The notes beneath the pieces were generated by a model. That model saw nothing but the letters and a program-made list of their open reading frames with translations, had not been told where the DNA came from and did not search any database. From contig NZ_CALCYR010000174.1 in the NCBI RefSeq assembly GCF_937906425.1, forward strand, positions 1 to 36,315: a stretch of 36,315 nucleotides of DNA, written 5' to 3'. A program made the translations under genes and the position numbers. This DNA is from an uncultured Methanobrevibacter sp. Its GTDB lineage: Archaea > Methanobacteriota > Methanobacteria > Methanobacteriales > Methanobacteriaceae. This document shows, piece by piece, positions 1 through 14,900 of the stretch (positions are counted from its first letter, which is position 1; every line of letters starts with the position of its first letter).

Positions 1-3000
1 GAACTGGTTACAATCAATTTCTCACTGTTGTTTTCAACTGCAAGGTAATTGTCATTACCCATGTATTTAGCTGAAATCTCATAGACATCAGAAGCAAGAC
101 CATTAATTACAATGCTTCCTTCACCATTTTCATCCAATTCAACAGCATAAGCAATTCCATCAACCCTTACAAGAACAACTCCATAAACTGGCTCATCAGA
201 GTTACCAATTACCTTAACAGTAATTGTAGCAGGAGTGTTGTAAACATATTCACCGCCAGTGACCTCAAGGACAGCATCACTAGCCTTTTCAACTGCAATG
301 CTTCCTAAAGCATTGGCAACAAGATAGTTGTCACTTACAAATTCTACATAACTTACATAATCACCGGCACTTAGGTTTTCAAATTCAGCTTGACCACTAC
401 CATTAATTACAGTTACATTCTTAACGGTTCCGTTTACATTGATTGTAGCGTTTCCGTTTAAAAGAGCCCCTTCAAGACCGCTTACAGTAATGTTTACAAC
501 AGCCACTTCACCATAATCAATAGTGACATTTTCAACAGCAATGTCAACCTTAGAGTCTGAAGCCTTGCTTACTTCAACAGTCACATTATCCTCAACAATG
601 GAAGGATCATAATCAGTGCTGTTAAACATTACATCAATTGTGTATGTGCCAACATCCAAAATGCCGAAGTTATAAGTTCCTACACCATCAGCAACACTTA
701 CGTCAATCCATTCTCCACCATTAATTCTAATTTGAACGGTTCCGGTAATATTATATCCTTCTGAATCAACAAGACTGATGTTTGCAATAAGATCATTGCC
801 GTAAACAATATCAGAAGCGCTAAGATCAATTATCGCCTTATTGGATTTGACAATAATCAATTCCTCACTGTCGTTTAAAGCAGAGTTATAATTATCATCA
901 CCAAGGAATTTAGCCTCAATGCCATAAGTGCCTGAAGCAAGACCGGTAATGTTAAGATCTCCAATACCATCAACAACACTTACAGCATATCTGGTTCCGT
1001 TAACAACTACAACAACAGTGCCGTTTAAGAGAGTGCCTCCATTAGCAACTACCCTTACAAATACAGTAGCAGGGTTATTGTAGATGTATTCGCCACCAGT
1101 AAGTTCAAGAGTAGCATTAGCCTTAGCAACACTTACAGTACCACTTGCAACAGCGGTTTCGTAGTTATTGGAAATGAATTCAACGCTTGAGACATAATTG
1201 CCAGCTTCCAATCCGGCAAATTCAGCTTGAGCAATACCCTCAGTAACAGTTACAGTTTCACTGTGACCGTTAACTGTAATGGTTGCAGTACCATTCAATA
1301 GAGCACCTTCAAGACCGGTTACAGTAATGTTTACAACAGCCACATCACCATAATCAATAGTGACATTTTCAACAGCAATGTCAACCTTAGAGTCTGAAGC
1401 CTTGCTTACTTCAACAGTCACATTATCCTCAACAATGGAAGGATCATAATCAGTGTTGTTAAACATTACATCAATTGTGTATGTGCCAACATCCAATTTG
1501 CCGAAGTTGTAGCTTCCTACACCATCAGTAACACTTACATCAATCCATTCTCCGCCATTAATTCTAATTTGAACGGTTCCGGTAATATTGTATCCTTCTG
1601 AATCAACAAGACTGATGTTTGCAAGAACATCATTGCCATAAACAACATCCTCAGATACTAAATCAATTATAGCCAATTTGGAACTGGTTACAATCAATTT
1701 CTCACTGTTGTTTTCAACTGCAAGGTAATTGTCATTACCCATGTATTTAGCTGAAATCTCATAGACATCAGAAGCAAGACCATTAATTACAATGCTTCCT
1801 TCACCATTTTCATCCAATTCAACAGCATAAGCAATTCCATCAACCCTTACAAGAACAACTCCATAAACTGGCTCATCAGAGTTACCAATTACCTTAACAG
1901 TAATTGTAGCAGGAGTGTTGTAAACATATTCACCGCCAGTGACCTCAAGGACAGCATCACTAGCCTTTTCAACTGCAATGCTTCCTAAAGCATTGGCAAC
2001 AAGATAGTTGTCACTTACAAATTCTACATAACTTACATAATCACCGGCACTTAGGTTTTCAAATTCAGCTTGACCACTACCATTAATTACAGTTACATTC
2101 TTAACGGTTCCGTTTACATTGATTGTAGCGTTTCCGTTTAAAAGAGCCCCTTCAAGACCGCTTACAGTAATGTTTACAACAGCCACTTCACCATAATCAA
2201 TAGTGACATTTTCAACAGCAATGTCAACCTTAGAGTCTGAAGCCTTGCTTACTTCAACAGTCACATTATCCTCAACAATGGAAGGATCATAATCAGTGCT
2301 GTTAAACATTACATCAATTGTGTATGTGCCAACATCCAAAATGCCGAAGTTATAAGTTCCTACACCATCAGCAACACTTACGTCAATCCATTCTCCACCA
2401 TTAATTCTAATTTGAACGGTTCCGGTAATATTATATCCTTCTGAATCAACAAGACTGATGTTTGCAATAAGATCATTGCCGTAAACAATATCAGAAGCGC
2501 TAAGATCAATTATCGCCTTATTGGATTTGACAATAATCAATTCCTCACTGTCGTTTAAAGCAGAGTTATAATTATCATCACCAAGGAATTTAGCCTCAAT
2601 GCCATAAGTGCCTGAAGCAAGACCGGTAATGTTAAGATCTCCAATACCATCAACAACACTTACAGCATATCTGGTTCCGTTAACAACTACAACAACAGTG
2701 CCGTTTAAGAGAGTGCCTCCATTAGCAACTACCCTTACAAATACAGTAGCAGGGTTATTGTAGATGTATTCGCCACCAGTAAGTTCAAGAGTAGCATTAG
2801 CCTTAGCAACACTTACAGTACCACTTGCAACAGCGGTTTCGTAGTTATTGGAAATGAATTCAACGCTTGAGACATAATTGCCAGCTTCCAATCCGGCAAA
2901 TTCAGCTTGAGCAATACCCTCAGTAACAGTTACAGTTTCACTGTGACCGTTAACTGTAATGGTTGCAGTACCATTCAATAGAGCACCTTCAAGACCGGTT

Positions 3001-3415
3001 ACAGTAATGTTTACAACAGCCACATCACCATAATCAATAGTGACATTTTCAACAGCAATGTCAACCTTAGAGTCTGAAGCCTTGCTTACTTCAACAGTCA
3101 CATTATCCTCAACAATGGAAGGATCATAATCAGTGTTGTTAAACATTACATCAATTGTGTATGTGCCAACATCCAATTTGCCGAAGTTGTAGCTTCCTAC
3201 ACCATCAGTAACACTTACATCAATCCATTCTCCGCCATTAATTCTAATTTGAACGGTTCCGGTAATATTGTATCCTTCTGAATCAACAAGACTGATGTTT
3301 GCAAGAACATCATTGCCATAAACAACATCCTCAGATACTAAATCAATTATAGCCAATTTGGAACTGGTTACAATCAATTTCTCACTGTTGTTTTCAACTG
3401 CAAGGTAATTGTCAT
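1..3415 (-). repeat. Perfect 1,680-bp tandem repeat (2 full copies plus 55 bp)
   Basis: Every base at 1-1680 equals the base at 1681-3360 in a line-by-line comparison, and the identity runs 55 bp into a third copy (3361-3415) before that copy diverges. Each copy is 560 codons and is made of two unequal 279- and 281-residue modules (837 + 843 bp), so the frame is kept. Silent sites show no differences at all. The repeat may continue beyond the window edge. Confidence 0.95.
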
Positions 3416-6400
3416 CTCCATAGTATTTAGCTGAAATCTCATAGACATCAGAAGCTAAACCGCTGATGGAAATGTTTCCTTTACCCTCATTAAGAACAAT
3501 TGCATAATCCATGCCATTAACATTTACAACTACAACTCCATCTAATGCTTCACCGGAATTGCCGCTGACGCTTACATTGACAATGGCAGGCAAGCCATAG
3601 ACATAGCTTCCTCCACTTACTTCAAGTGTAGCATTAGCCTTGGCAACACTTACGGCAGCTGTTCCGCTGACAGCAGTGTAGTTGGCATTTGTAAATTCTG
3701 CAAAGGATATGTAGGTTCCTGCAAGTAAATCTTCAAATTCAGCTTGAGCAAAACCATCAATAACATCTACATTCTTAGTTGTTCCATTAACCTTGATGCT
3801 TACTGTTCCATTAAGACCAATGCCATTCTCATCCTTAACACTTACTTTGACTATAGCCACATCACCATATTTAATGCCTACATCCTCAACAGTGATTATT
3901 GCACTTGCAGCCTTTACGCTTACATTTACACTGTCTTCAACAATGGAAGGATCATATGCAGTGCTATTGAACATTACATCAATTCTGTAAGTGTCAACAG
4001 CTAAGTCAGTGAAGTTATAAGTTCCTACACCCTCAGCAACACTTACATCAATCCAATCTCCGCCATCAATTCTAATTTGAACGGTTCCAGTCAATCCATA
4101 AGTCTCATTATCAACAAGAGTGATGACTGCAGTAATGTTGTTTCCATAAATTACATCTTGAGCAGTTACATCAATGAAGGCGACTTTAGAGCTTGTAATG
4201 ATCAATTTCTCAGTATTGTTTTCAATGGCAGTGTAATTTTCATTTCCGACATATCTTGCACTGATGTTATAAACATCGGAAGCCAATCCATCAATGTCTA
4301 CACTTCCTTCACCATTTTCGTCCAATACAATAGCATAACTAATTCCGCTTACATTAAGGATTACAACACCGGTTAATGCTTCATTTGAATTACCTTTAAC
4401 TTCTACGCTTACAGTGGCTGTGTATCCATATACATAGGTTCCGCCATTTACTATAAGGGTAGGTTCAGCCCTATCCACTGTTACAGTACCGCTTTCAAAT
4501 CCTGCATCATAGTTTTCATTGATGAAGAGAACATCTGAGGTGTATGCGCCTGCAGCAAGACCTGTGAAATTGGCTTGACCTATACCATCGACAACATCCA
4601 CTTCAATAGTTTTTCCATCCACTGTAATGGTTGCAGTACCATTCAATGGAGCTCCTTCAAGACCTGTTACAGTAATGTTTACAGTAGCGTTTTCACCATA
4701 GTAAATTCTTACATCCTCAACTATAATGTCAATGGATGAATCTACCTTAGCAACTGTTACGCTAGTGTTTGCAGTTACATTATCAGGAACAAAGCTTGCA
4801 TTTACAAATTCAACATCAATGGAGTAGACCGCTGCATCCAATTTACCGAAGTTGTAGCTTCCTGCACCATCAGTAACACTTACATCAATCCAATCTCCAC
4901 CATTAATTCTAATTTGAACGGTTCCGCTTAAGTTATATCCTTCACCATCTACAAGACTAATATTTGCAATTACGTTCTTGCCATAAATCACGTCTTGAGA
5001 GCTTACATTAAGAATTGCAAGTTTGGATCTTGTAATGATCAGGTTTTCAGTGTTGTTTTCAACAGGGGCATAATTATCATCACCAATGTATCTTGCAGCA
5101 ATATTATATCTATTTGAAGCAAGACCTGTAATTTCAACACTGCCCTTACCATTTTCATCCAATACAACAGCGTAATCAACATCATTTACATTTACTACAA
5201 CAACACCGCTTAATGCCAAACCATCATTACCTCTTACGGTAAGATTGACTATGGCTACAGTGCCGTATTCATATTCTCCACCAATTACTTCAAGGCTAGC
5301 GTTAACAGCTCTTGCAACTACTACAGAACCTGTTCCATTTGTACTTGTGTAGTTTACATTGCTAAACTCTACATAGGATACATAAGTGCCTGCAAGCAAA
5401 TCAGCGAAATCAGCTTGGGCAACACCCTCAAGAACATTTGCATTCTTAGTTGTTCCATTAACCTTGATGCTTACTGTTCCGTTAAGACCAACACCATTGA
5501 TGTCAGTTACATTGACCTTGACTATAGCCACATCACCATATCCGATGCTTACATCCTCAACCTTAATGATTACTTCATCAGCATAAACATGAACCTCTGT
5601 ACCGTTTACAACAGTTGCAGGATCATATGCATCATTGCTAAAGCTTACATTAATGGTGTAGTTTCCTACAGCCCATTTACCGAGATCAATTTCAAGTTTG
5701 CCATTGTCTATCGCTACATTTTCCCAGCTTCCAATACCTTCAACGGTAATGTTTACAAATCCTGTAATATTGTATCCTTCACCGTCAACAAGGATGATTG
5801 TAGCAGTCACATTGTTTCCGTAAACAAGATCAAGAGCGCTTACACTTATGAATGCATCCTTGGAACTTGTAATATGCAATTTCTCAGTGTTGTTTTCAAC
5901 AGCCTTATAATTCTCATCACCAAGGTATTCTGCACTAATGTCATAGGTGCTTGAAGCAAGTCCCTTAATGTATAATTCTCCAGTTCCATTACTGAGTGTA
6001 ATTGCATATGTGGTTTCATCAACAGAGACAAGAACAGTTCCGTTAAGGAATTCTCCATCATTGCCGGTTACGGTAACATTGATTCTGGCACTTGTGTTGT
6101 AAGGATATGAACCGCCGCTTACATAAAGGCTAGCGTTTTGAGCCTTTCTCACAATCACAGAACCTGAAGCGAAACCAGGAGCATAATTGTCATTAGCAAA
6201 TACTACATTGGAGACATAACTGCCTGCATTCAAGTTTTCAAAGAGAGCTTGACCGGTACCGTTAACAACATTTACATCACGAGTGGTTCCGTTTACGGTA
6301 ATGTTAGCCTTACCGTTAAGTCTTTCATTGTCAATTCCGATAACAGTAATGTTTACAATTGCAATTTCACCATAGGAAATGTCCACATTCTCAACAGTAA

Positions 6401-8940
6401 TGTTCAATTGGTTGTCTCCCATAAGGCTGACACTAGCATTAGTTGTGTCATTTACAAGAGCAGGATCATAATAGGAATCCTCAAATTTAACATCAATTGT
6501 GTAGTTTCCAACAGCCAATGAGCCAAAGTCATAAGTTCCTACACCCTCAGTAACTGTTACATCAATCCATTCACCGCCGTCAATTCTAATTTGAACGGTT
6601 CCAGTCAAGTTGTATCCTTCACCGTCAAGCAATTTGATATGAGCAATCAAAGGATCTCCATAGATTACATTTTCAGCGCTTACATCGATTATTGCTGTCT
6701 TGGAACGTGTAATGTTCAATTTTTCACTGTTGTTTACAACAGCCTTATAATTGTCATCTCCAAGGTATTCTGCACTAATGTCATAAATGTTTGAAGCAAG
6801 TCCGCTAATGTTGACCTCACCTATACCATTTGCAACACTTACAGCATATTTGGTTCCATTAACAATTATTACAACAGTACCGTTAAGCATTGTGCCATCA
6901 TTACCTTTAACTGTCACATTAACATTAGCTAAAGTGCCGTATTCATAATCGCCACCACTAACCTCAAGGACAGCATCAAGTGCCTTAGTAACATTTACAT
7001 ATCCTGCAGCACTTGCAGCGGTATAGTTAGCATTAGTAAATTCAACCTCTGAAACGTATTTGCCAACAGGCAATACTCCAAAGTCTTTTTCTGCCACACC
7101 ATCAGTAACAGTTACAGTTTCACTTTGACCGTTAACTGTAATAATGGCAGTACCATTGAGAGGTGCACCGTCAACACCTGTTACAGTAATGTTTACTCTT
7201 GCATTTGTGCCATATGCAATGCTTATGTTTTCAACTGCAATGACAGGAGCAACAGCCTTAACACTTACATCACAGCTATCATTTACAGGAGCATTATCAT
7301 ACTCCTCATTTACAACTACATTAATGGTGTAGTTTCCTACAGCCCATTTGCCGAGATCAATTTCAAGTTTGCCATTGCCTATCGCTACATTTTCCCAGCT
7401 TCCAATACCTTCAACGCTAATGTTAAGGGTTCCTGTTAAATTGTTTCCTTCACCGTCAACAAGGACAATTGTAGCAGTCACATTGTTTCCATAATCAACA
7501 TCAGAAGCGGTTATGCTTAGATATGCTTTCTTGGAGCTTGTAATGTTAAGCTTTTCACTGTTATTTACAACATTTTCATAATTGCTGTCTCCAATGTAAG
7601 TAGCATTGATGTCATAGATTCCAGAGGCAAGTCCGGCAACATCAAGTTTGCCTTCACCAGAACTGTTTAATACAATAGCATAATCGGTTCCGTTAAGTTT
7701 TACGATTACAACACCAGTTAAATCCTCATTTGAGTTACCTTTAACTTTAACGCTTATTGTAGCGGTGGTGCCATATTCATAATCACCGCCAATTACTTCA
7801 AGTGTAGCATTTGTAGCTCTGATTACTGTTACAGTACCGCTAGCACTTGTGGTTATGTAATTAGGGCCTTCAAATACAATATCGGATATGTATTTTCCAA
7901 CCTCAAGACCTGTGAAGTTTGCTTCAGCAATACCCCCTATTACGGAAACAGGTTTGTTTTCTCCGTTTACAGTAATATTAGCAGAACCGCTAATCAATTG
8001 ACCGGTAGTATTTTTAACAGTAATGTTTACAGTGGCAACACCGCCATACTTGATAGTGATGTTTTCAACTGCAATGACAACATCAGCAGGACTTACAGTT
8101 ACTTCAGTGCTGTTAACAACTTTGGAAGGTTCATAGTAAGTGTCTGCAAAGCTTACATTAATGACATAATCATCTGCATCCCTTACGCCGAAGTTATAAT
8201 CTTTAACACCGTTTTCAACTTCAATTGAAATCCAGCTGACACCATCATCAATACTGATAGAAACAGTACCGTTAAGGAGCTTGCCTTCATCATCAACTAA
8301 TTTTACAGTAGCAATTAAATCCTCACCATAAACCACATCTTCAGCATCTACACTTACAAATGCAATCTTGGATTTTGTAATGTTCAATTTTTCAGTATCA
8401 TTTACAAGATTTGCATAATTCTCATCACCAATGTAAGTAGCATTGATCTCATAGATTCCAGAGGCAAGTCCAGTAATGTTAACTGTTCCTTGACCGCTGG
8501 CATTCAATATGACTGCATAATCTACATTGTTTACAGTAACTATTACAACACCGCTTAAAGCCAGATCATCATTTCCGTGTACACTTACATTTACTTGAGC
8601 AATAGTGCCGTATGGATAGTCTCCGCCAATAACAACAAGGCTAGCGTTAGTAGCCCTATCAACCCTTACAGTACCATAAGCAAGAGTAGTATTGTAATTA
8701 GGGTTTGTAAATACTACTTCAGAGACATAATTTCCAGCAAGTAAAGCAGTGAAGTCTTCATAAGCCACACCATTTGTAACAGTTACAGGTTTGGAAGTAC
8801 CGTTTACAGTAATATTAGCAGAACCGTTAATCACTTGACCTGTAGTGTCTTTAACTGTAATGTTTACACGAGCAGCATCTCCATAATTAATAGTGACATT
8901 TTCAACTGCAATGACAACAGCAGCAGGACTTACAACAAAC
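1..8940 (-). repeat. Ten or more 279-residue (837-bp) triple Ig-like modules
   Basis: The anchor around TTTCTCACTGTTG, which encodes NNSEKL before the ITSSK or VTSSK strand, recurs near 3375, 4205, 5041, 5879, 6719, 7551 and 8389, a period of 830-840 bp. Each module has three sandwich domains, with YGxxAxVNITVTG, LEVxGGxYxYGT and AxDVVYGNxxxAxIxLVDGEGYN starts. Similarity between modules rises towards the left edge, ending in the exact 1,680-bp copies. Confidence 0.8.
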
Positions 8941-11900
8941 TCGCCAGTGATTGTCTTAGTGGTGTAATTAGCACAGCCACTGTATACAATTTCAATAGTG
9001 TAGGAGCCTGCATTAGGTTTTACAAGTTTCACTTCAAGTCCATCAGTGCCGATAATCAATACTTTAGTATCCACAATACCTGTACTGTTATTTACAGTTA
9101 CAGTTAATGTGCCGCTTGCACCTTCAGGAACAGTGATTGCAATAGTTTCATCAGCGCCATAAACAATGTCAGGACTGTCTTCACTAATTGCAGGATCAAC
9201 CGGACTTACAACAAATCCGCCAGTGATTGTTTTGGTTTCATAATTAGTATCGCCGGAGTAGACAAGTTCAACTGTGTATTCTCCACCCTCAGGTTTGGAC
9301 TTGCTTACAGTGAAAGTCTTGTCCTCTTCGCTAAGAGTCGCAATAGTGATTGTTTCTCCTACTTGAGTTCCATTTACCTTAACAATGATTGTACCTGTAG
9401 CGTCACCGGCAATGGTAACTGTGATTTCCTCATCAGCGCCATAAACAATGTCAGGACTGACTTCACTCATAACTACTTCAGCCTTAGTCACTGCAAAGGC
9501 ACCTGTAATGGTCTTGGCATTATAATTGTTGTCACCGGAGTAGATTACAGTAATATTGTGTTGAACATCTACAACAGGCTTGACCATAACAAATACAAGG
9601 TCGCTTACACTATGGTTTCCAATTTCCACCTCATCAACTAAAACCTTAATGGTTCCGGTAGGATCAAGCACGCCTTCAATACCATCAATGCTTACAGTAA
9701 TGGTCTCATCCGCACCATAAACAATTGTAGCTGCACTGGATTGAGTTAATGTCACTTCATTGCGGGCAACAGCAAATTCGCCGCTTACAGACTTATTGGT
9801 GTAATTGCCGTCTCCACTATAGAATGCAGTGAATTCATAGTTTCCAGCTAAAGGAGCTGTAATGTTAAATACAGCTTGATGGTTTTCATCAATGCCTATA
9901 GGAGTGTAATAAGAACCGTTTACAACAAGATAAACTGTACCGGTAGCATCATTAGGAAGAGTGATAGTAATAGTCTCATTCTCACTGTAATCAATGTTAG
10001 GACTGACTTCACTCATTTCAAATGTGTCGTTTTTACTTACAGCAAACTCGCCAGTGATTGTTTTGGTATTATAATTATTGTCACCAGAGTAAGTTACAGT
10101 AATATTGTGTCTTGAATCTACACCAGGTTTTGAAACTGTAAATATAAGTTCCCTATCTCCTGCAATAGCTTCAGTAATGGTGACAGGGTCTAAATCAACT
10201 CCATCAACAGTTACTGTAACTTTACCTGTAGCGCCGCCTGAAATGCTTACATTAATCTTCTCATCATTTCCATATACAATGTCTGGAGAGACTTCGCTTA
10301 ATTGAACATTAATCAAGGTCACTTCAAACTCTGCTGAAGCATTACTGTCAAGATAGTTGTGATCATCTGTGTAGTTTAGGCTTACTGTGTAATTGCCTAC
10401 ATCCAAACCACTTACTTGATAGATATATTCGCTGGTTTCATTAAATGGATCAATCACTTCAGAGCGGATTATTTCATCACTGCTTGCGTTTCTAATAGTT
10501 ATGTTAAGTTTACCGCTTGCATTATAGTTATTCAAGCTAATTGTAATGTTTTCCATTGCAAGATATTCAATTGTTTCAGCACTGACAGCTATTGAAGATG
10601 CAGATTTATATACATTGAATGTTCTTGTAGTCTCTACAACACCATAGTTAGGGTCATTAGGAGTACATGTAATGTTTATTCTATAACCATTTGCAACTTC
10701 AAGATATGGTCTGTCTCCACCTTGGATTACAAAGCTGGCCTTACCTGATTCAATAGCAGCAGATTTAGTATAATCTCCAAATACAATTGAAACTGTACCA
10801 GAGTCAACACCTTCTACATATACAACAAGATTTTGCTCATCATGATAATATGTATCATTTAAATCAATTCTAAGTGTAAGATCTGTTGGGCTAACCTTAA
10901 ATGTGCCACTGATGGAACTTGCATTATAGTTAGTATCTCCACTGTATGAAGCATTTACCTCATATTCTCCAGCGCCAAGTCCTTCAATAGTGAAACTTGC
11001 AACTCCATCTGCACCAATTTCCTTACTCATTTCATAGACAGTGCCATTAACCTTAATGCTTACAAACATGCTAGGTTTTTCTGCACCTGCTACATCAACA
11101 CCACTTACAGTTACATTAATATATTCATTAGCACCATATGTGATGTTTTCAAGTTCAATAGCCATTGCAGGAACTGTTTTGTTAATGTGGAATGGCTCAT
11201 TAGCAGCAATGGAACGATATCTCACATCACCATTATAGCTAGCAAATACTCTGTAATTGCTTGCATTCAAGATTCCTAAATCAAAGCTGACTGCACCATC
11301 TGTTAAGTCTTTAGTTTGTGTAATTATTTCAGTGCCGATATCTACATTAATTGTTACATTACCTGTAGGGTTTACACCGCCTTCAACAGGAAGGACAGTA
11401 ACCCTGATGATTTCATTATTACCATAGGTCAGATTGGAAGGAACAATATTAATTCCTGCAGGATTTGCTTGAGATACAACAAACTCAACTGGCAAATTAT
11501 TCATATCATCATAGTTTGGATCTCCGCTATAACTAGCAGTCACATAATAATTTGCAACATTTAATCCTTCAAATACAATTTGACCATGTCCGCCAGTCAT
11601 GTTTACAGATTTTGTTACTTCGCCAATTTTAATTGTAATGTTACCGCTTACATCACTGTTAGGAATTGTAATGTCAATGACTTCCTCAGCACCGTAAGTA
11701 ATGTTTATTGGACTAATGATAATTGTTGGAGCAATCTTATAAACTTCAAAGTCTGCAGAAAGCTCTTTATCATTATAGTTATCATCATCTACATAATGAG
11801 CAACAACGGTATAATTCTTGATTGCCAATCCTTCAATTGTAAATTCTGCAATACCGTTAACTAAAGCCACTTTGCTGCTTGTGTAGACTGTTGTTTCACT

Positions 11901-14900
11901 ATCATTAATCACAAGATATACATTACCGCTTGCGTTTTTATCTCCTACAGTTACAGTAATGATTTCATTTGTACCGAAACTAATATTTGTAGGGCTTACA
12001 GTCATATCAGCAATATCTGCCTTGTTTACCATGAAGTAAGCAAGTTCACTGCTTGCATTATAATCATTGTTACCATTGAATGTAGCGTTTACAACATACT
12101 TTGTGTCCTTGTATACAAGACCGCTTGCATTAAATCTTGCAACACCATTTGAAACCGGAATTGTTTGATTTATCTTTGTACCTTCAATAAAGAGGGTTAC
12201 AAATCCGGAATCAATAAGAATTCCATTTTTACCATATACGGTAACATTGATTAACTCATCATCACCGTATTGAATATCATTTACTTCAATTACTATATTT
12301 GATACTGCCTTATCAACAATAAATGGATTTTTAACCTCTGTTTGCTCGAAGTGCTCATCTCCAGTATAGTTTGCAAATACGAAGTATCTGCCTGCAGGCA
12401 ATGTCACATTAGTATAACTTAAGTCAAAGGTTAAGTTACGGATATCGCCATCAACACTAGCTTCACTAAGGTTTTTAGTGAAAGTGTAAGTATCGGCAGC
12501 TGTTGAAAGGGTAATTGTTACATTTCCTGTAGCATCATGAGGTGTGATTACACTTACATATTCTGTGTCAGTAAAGTTAATGTCTATAGGTTCAACACTC
12601 ATGAAACTTACAACAAACTCATATTCATCTGTACTGTTTTCATAGTTAGGGTCACCATAATACTCAACTGTAACATTATAAAGACCTAAAGGCAAGTTCT
12701 CAAATATAGAGCTTACACCATGGATATCGGTTTGTGTAAAGTCAGCAATTACTGTACTGTTAACAATTTCATTGCTACTGTTTCTAATTGTAATGTTTAC
12801 ATTACCGTGGACCTTAGGATCGGTAAGAACAACGCTGATTGTCTCATCTTGACTGATTCTAATGTCACGTCCATATACCTCTACATTGGAAACCGCTTTT
12901 GATACATTAAATGAACTGCTTACATTCTTATTTGAGTAGTTTCCAGAACTTATGAAATTAGCTTGAACAAGATAATTGTCTTTTGCATTCAAATCACTTA
13001 AAACAAATATTGCACGACCATTTTCAAGAGTTTGGGTATCTTTAAGTACAGTATCAAGATAGAGTTCAATGCTTCCTGTAGCATCATCTGCAACATAGAC
13101 TTCTATAGTTTCATCATCACAGAATGTAATGTCGGATGCAGATACAGCCATGCCTTCAGGTTGAGCAGGCAATACCTTAAAGCTTCCATCAATTTGCTTA
13201 ATTACATAATTTATATCTCCAGAGTATACAATGGAAATATTATGTTTATCGTCTGCAGAAGGTTTAATGATTGTAAAGCTTAACTCATCCAATCCAATTG
13301 TCCTATTTCCTAAGAGCTGCTCATCAAGGTATAATTTAAAGTTACCTGTAAGGTCTGATTCGACATCATTGATTGTAATTATTAAATTATTACCATAATA
13401 TATTTCAGCATCATAAGAAGCAGTCCATCCGGAATTGATTTTAGATACATTAAAGCTTCCGTTAATGGTTTTGGAATTATAGTTATTGTCACCATTATAG
13501 ATAGCTGAGAAATTATATTCGCCAGCATTCGGTTTGACAATTGTGAATACTGCCTTATTGTCTGTGATTGTAACCGGATCATAGTATGTGCCGTTAACAA
13601 CAAGGGATACAGTTCCGCTTACTGTATCATCAAAGCTGTTAATGGTAATTATTTCATTATTTCCATACTCAATGTTGGAACTGGATTCACTAATGCTGGT
13701 ATCAATCTTGTGAATAATGAAGTATGCAGAATTACTGCTATTATTATAGTTCAAATCATTGAAATATTCAACATTTACCCTATATGTGCCAGCATCAATT
13801 ACATCATTATAGCTCAATTCTTTAGTGCCGGTTGCCATATCGACAGTATCTGTTTTCACTACAGAGCCGTTATTAGCATTGATTATTTGAACTAAAACAC
13901 TGCCGCTTGCATTCACTGCGCTTAAGTTTAATGTAAACTTAAGTTCTTCTTTATAATTGAAGTTTGTAGTGTTTACAGCAATATCAGAAACTGCCTTAGA
14001 GACATTGAAGCTAGTATTGTATTCTTTTGGATTGTAATTTGAATCTCCATTATATGTAACGCTTACATTATACTCGCCAGCTTGGAGATAGTTTGAATCA
14101 CCATTTGGAATAGTTAAACTTGCTCTTCCGCCACTCAATGCAATTGGCTCTCCATACGGTACATCATTAAGTTTAATTGTAACAGTTCCGATAGCATCAT
14201 CAGCAACAAATAGGCTAATGGTTTCAGGGTTTCTATATATAATGTTTTGAGCTGAAACCACCATTGATGAGACATCAGCAAGATCTACCTTAAAGGTCGC
14301 AGTAACTGTCTTAGTAATATAAATATCATCACCGGAGTAGATAACAGTTACATTGTGCTCTGGGTCAGCTGAAGGTTTGACCTTGATAAATATAAGATTG
14401 CTCATACTGTGGTTACCGATTTCCTCACCATCAACTAAAACCTTAATGGTTCCAGTAGGGGCAGGAGCGCCTTGAACACCGGCAATGCTTACAGCAATGT
14501 TTTCATCCGCACCATATATAATGTCTTCAGTTGTTACATTAAGATCAAATGAACTGATTGGAGTAACTTTCATGGTTACTTCAAATGCAACAGTTGTTTC
14601 GTTAGCGTTGAAGTTATTGTCACCACTGTATGTTACATTAATTTCACTGTATTCTCCAATAGGAAGGGAGGTAACATTAACTACAGCAAGTCCATTTGCA
14701 CCAACATCAGCATAATATGGTTCAAAACCATTAACAACAACTTTTACTCTGCCTGTTGCACTGCTATTCAATTGAACATTTATTACTTGATCTGCCATAT
14801 ATTCTGCACTTTCAGGATTAGCTATAGCACTGATTGTAGTGTTGGCCTTTTCTACAGTAAAGCTAGTTTCATTAAATGTAGATTTAAAGTATTCATTTCC

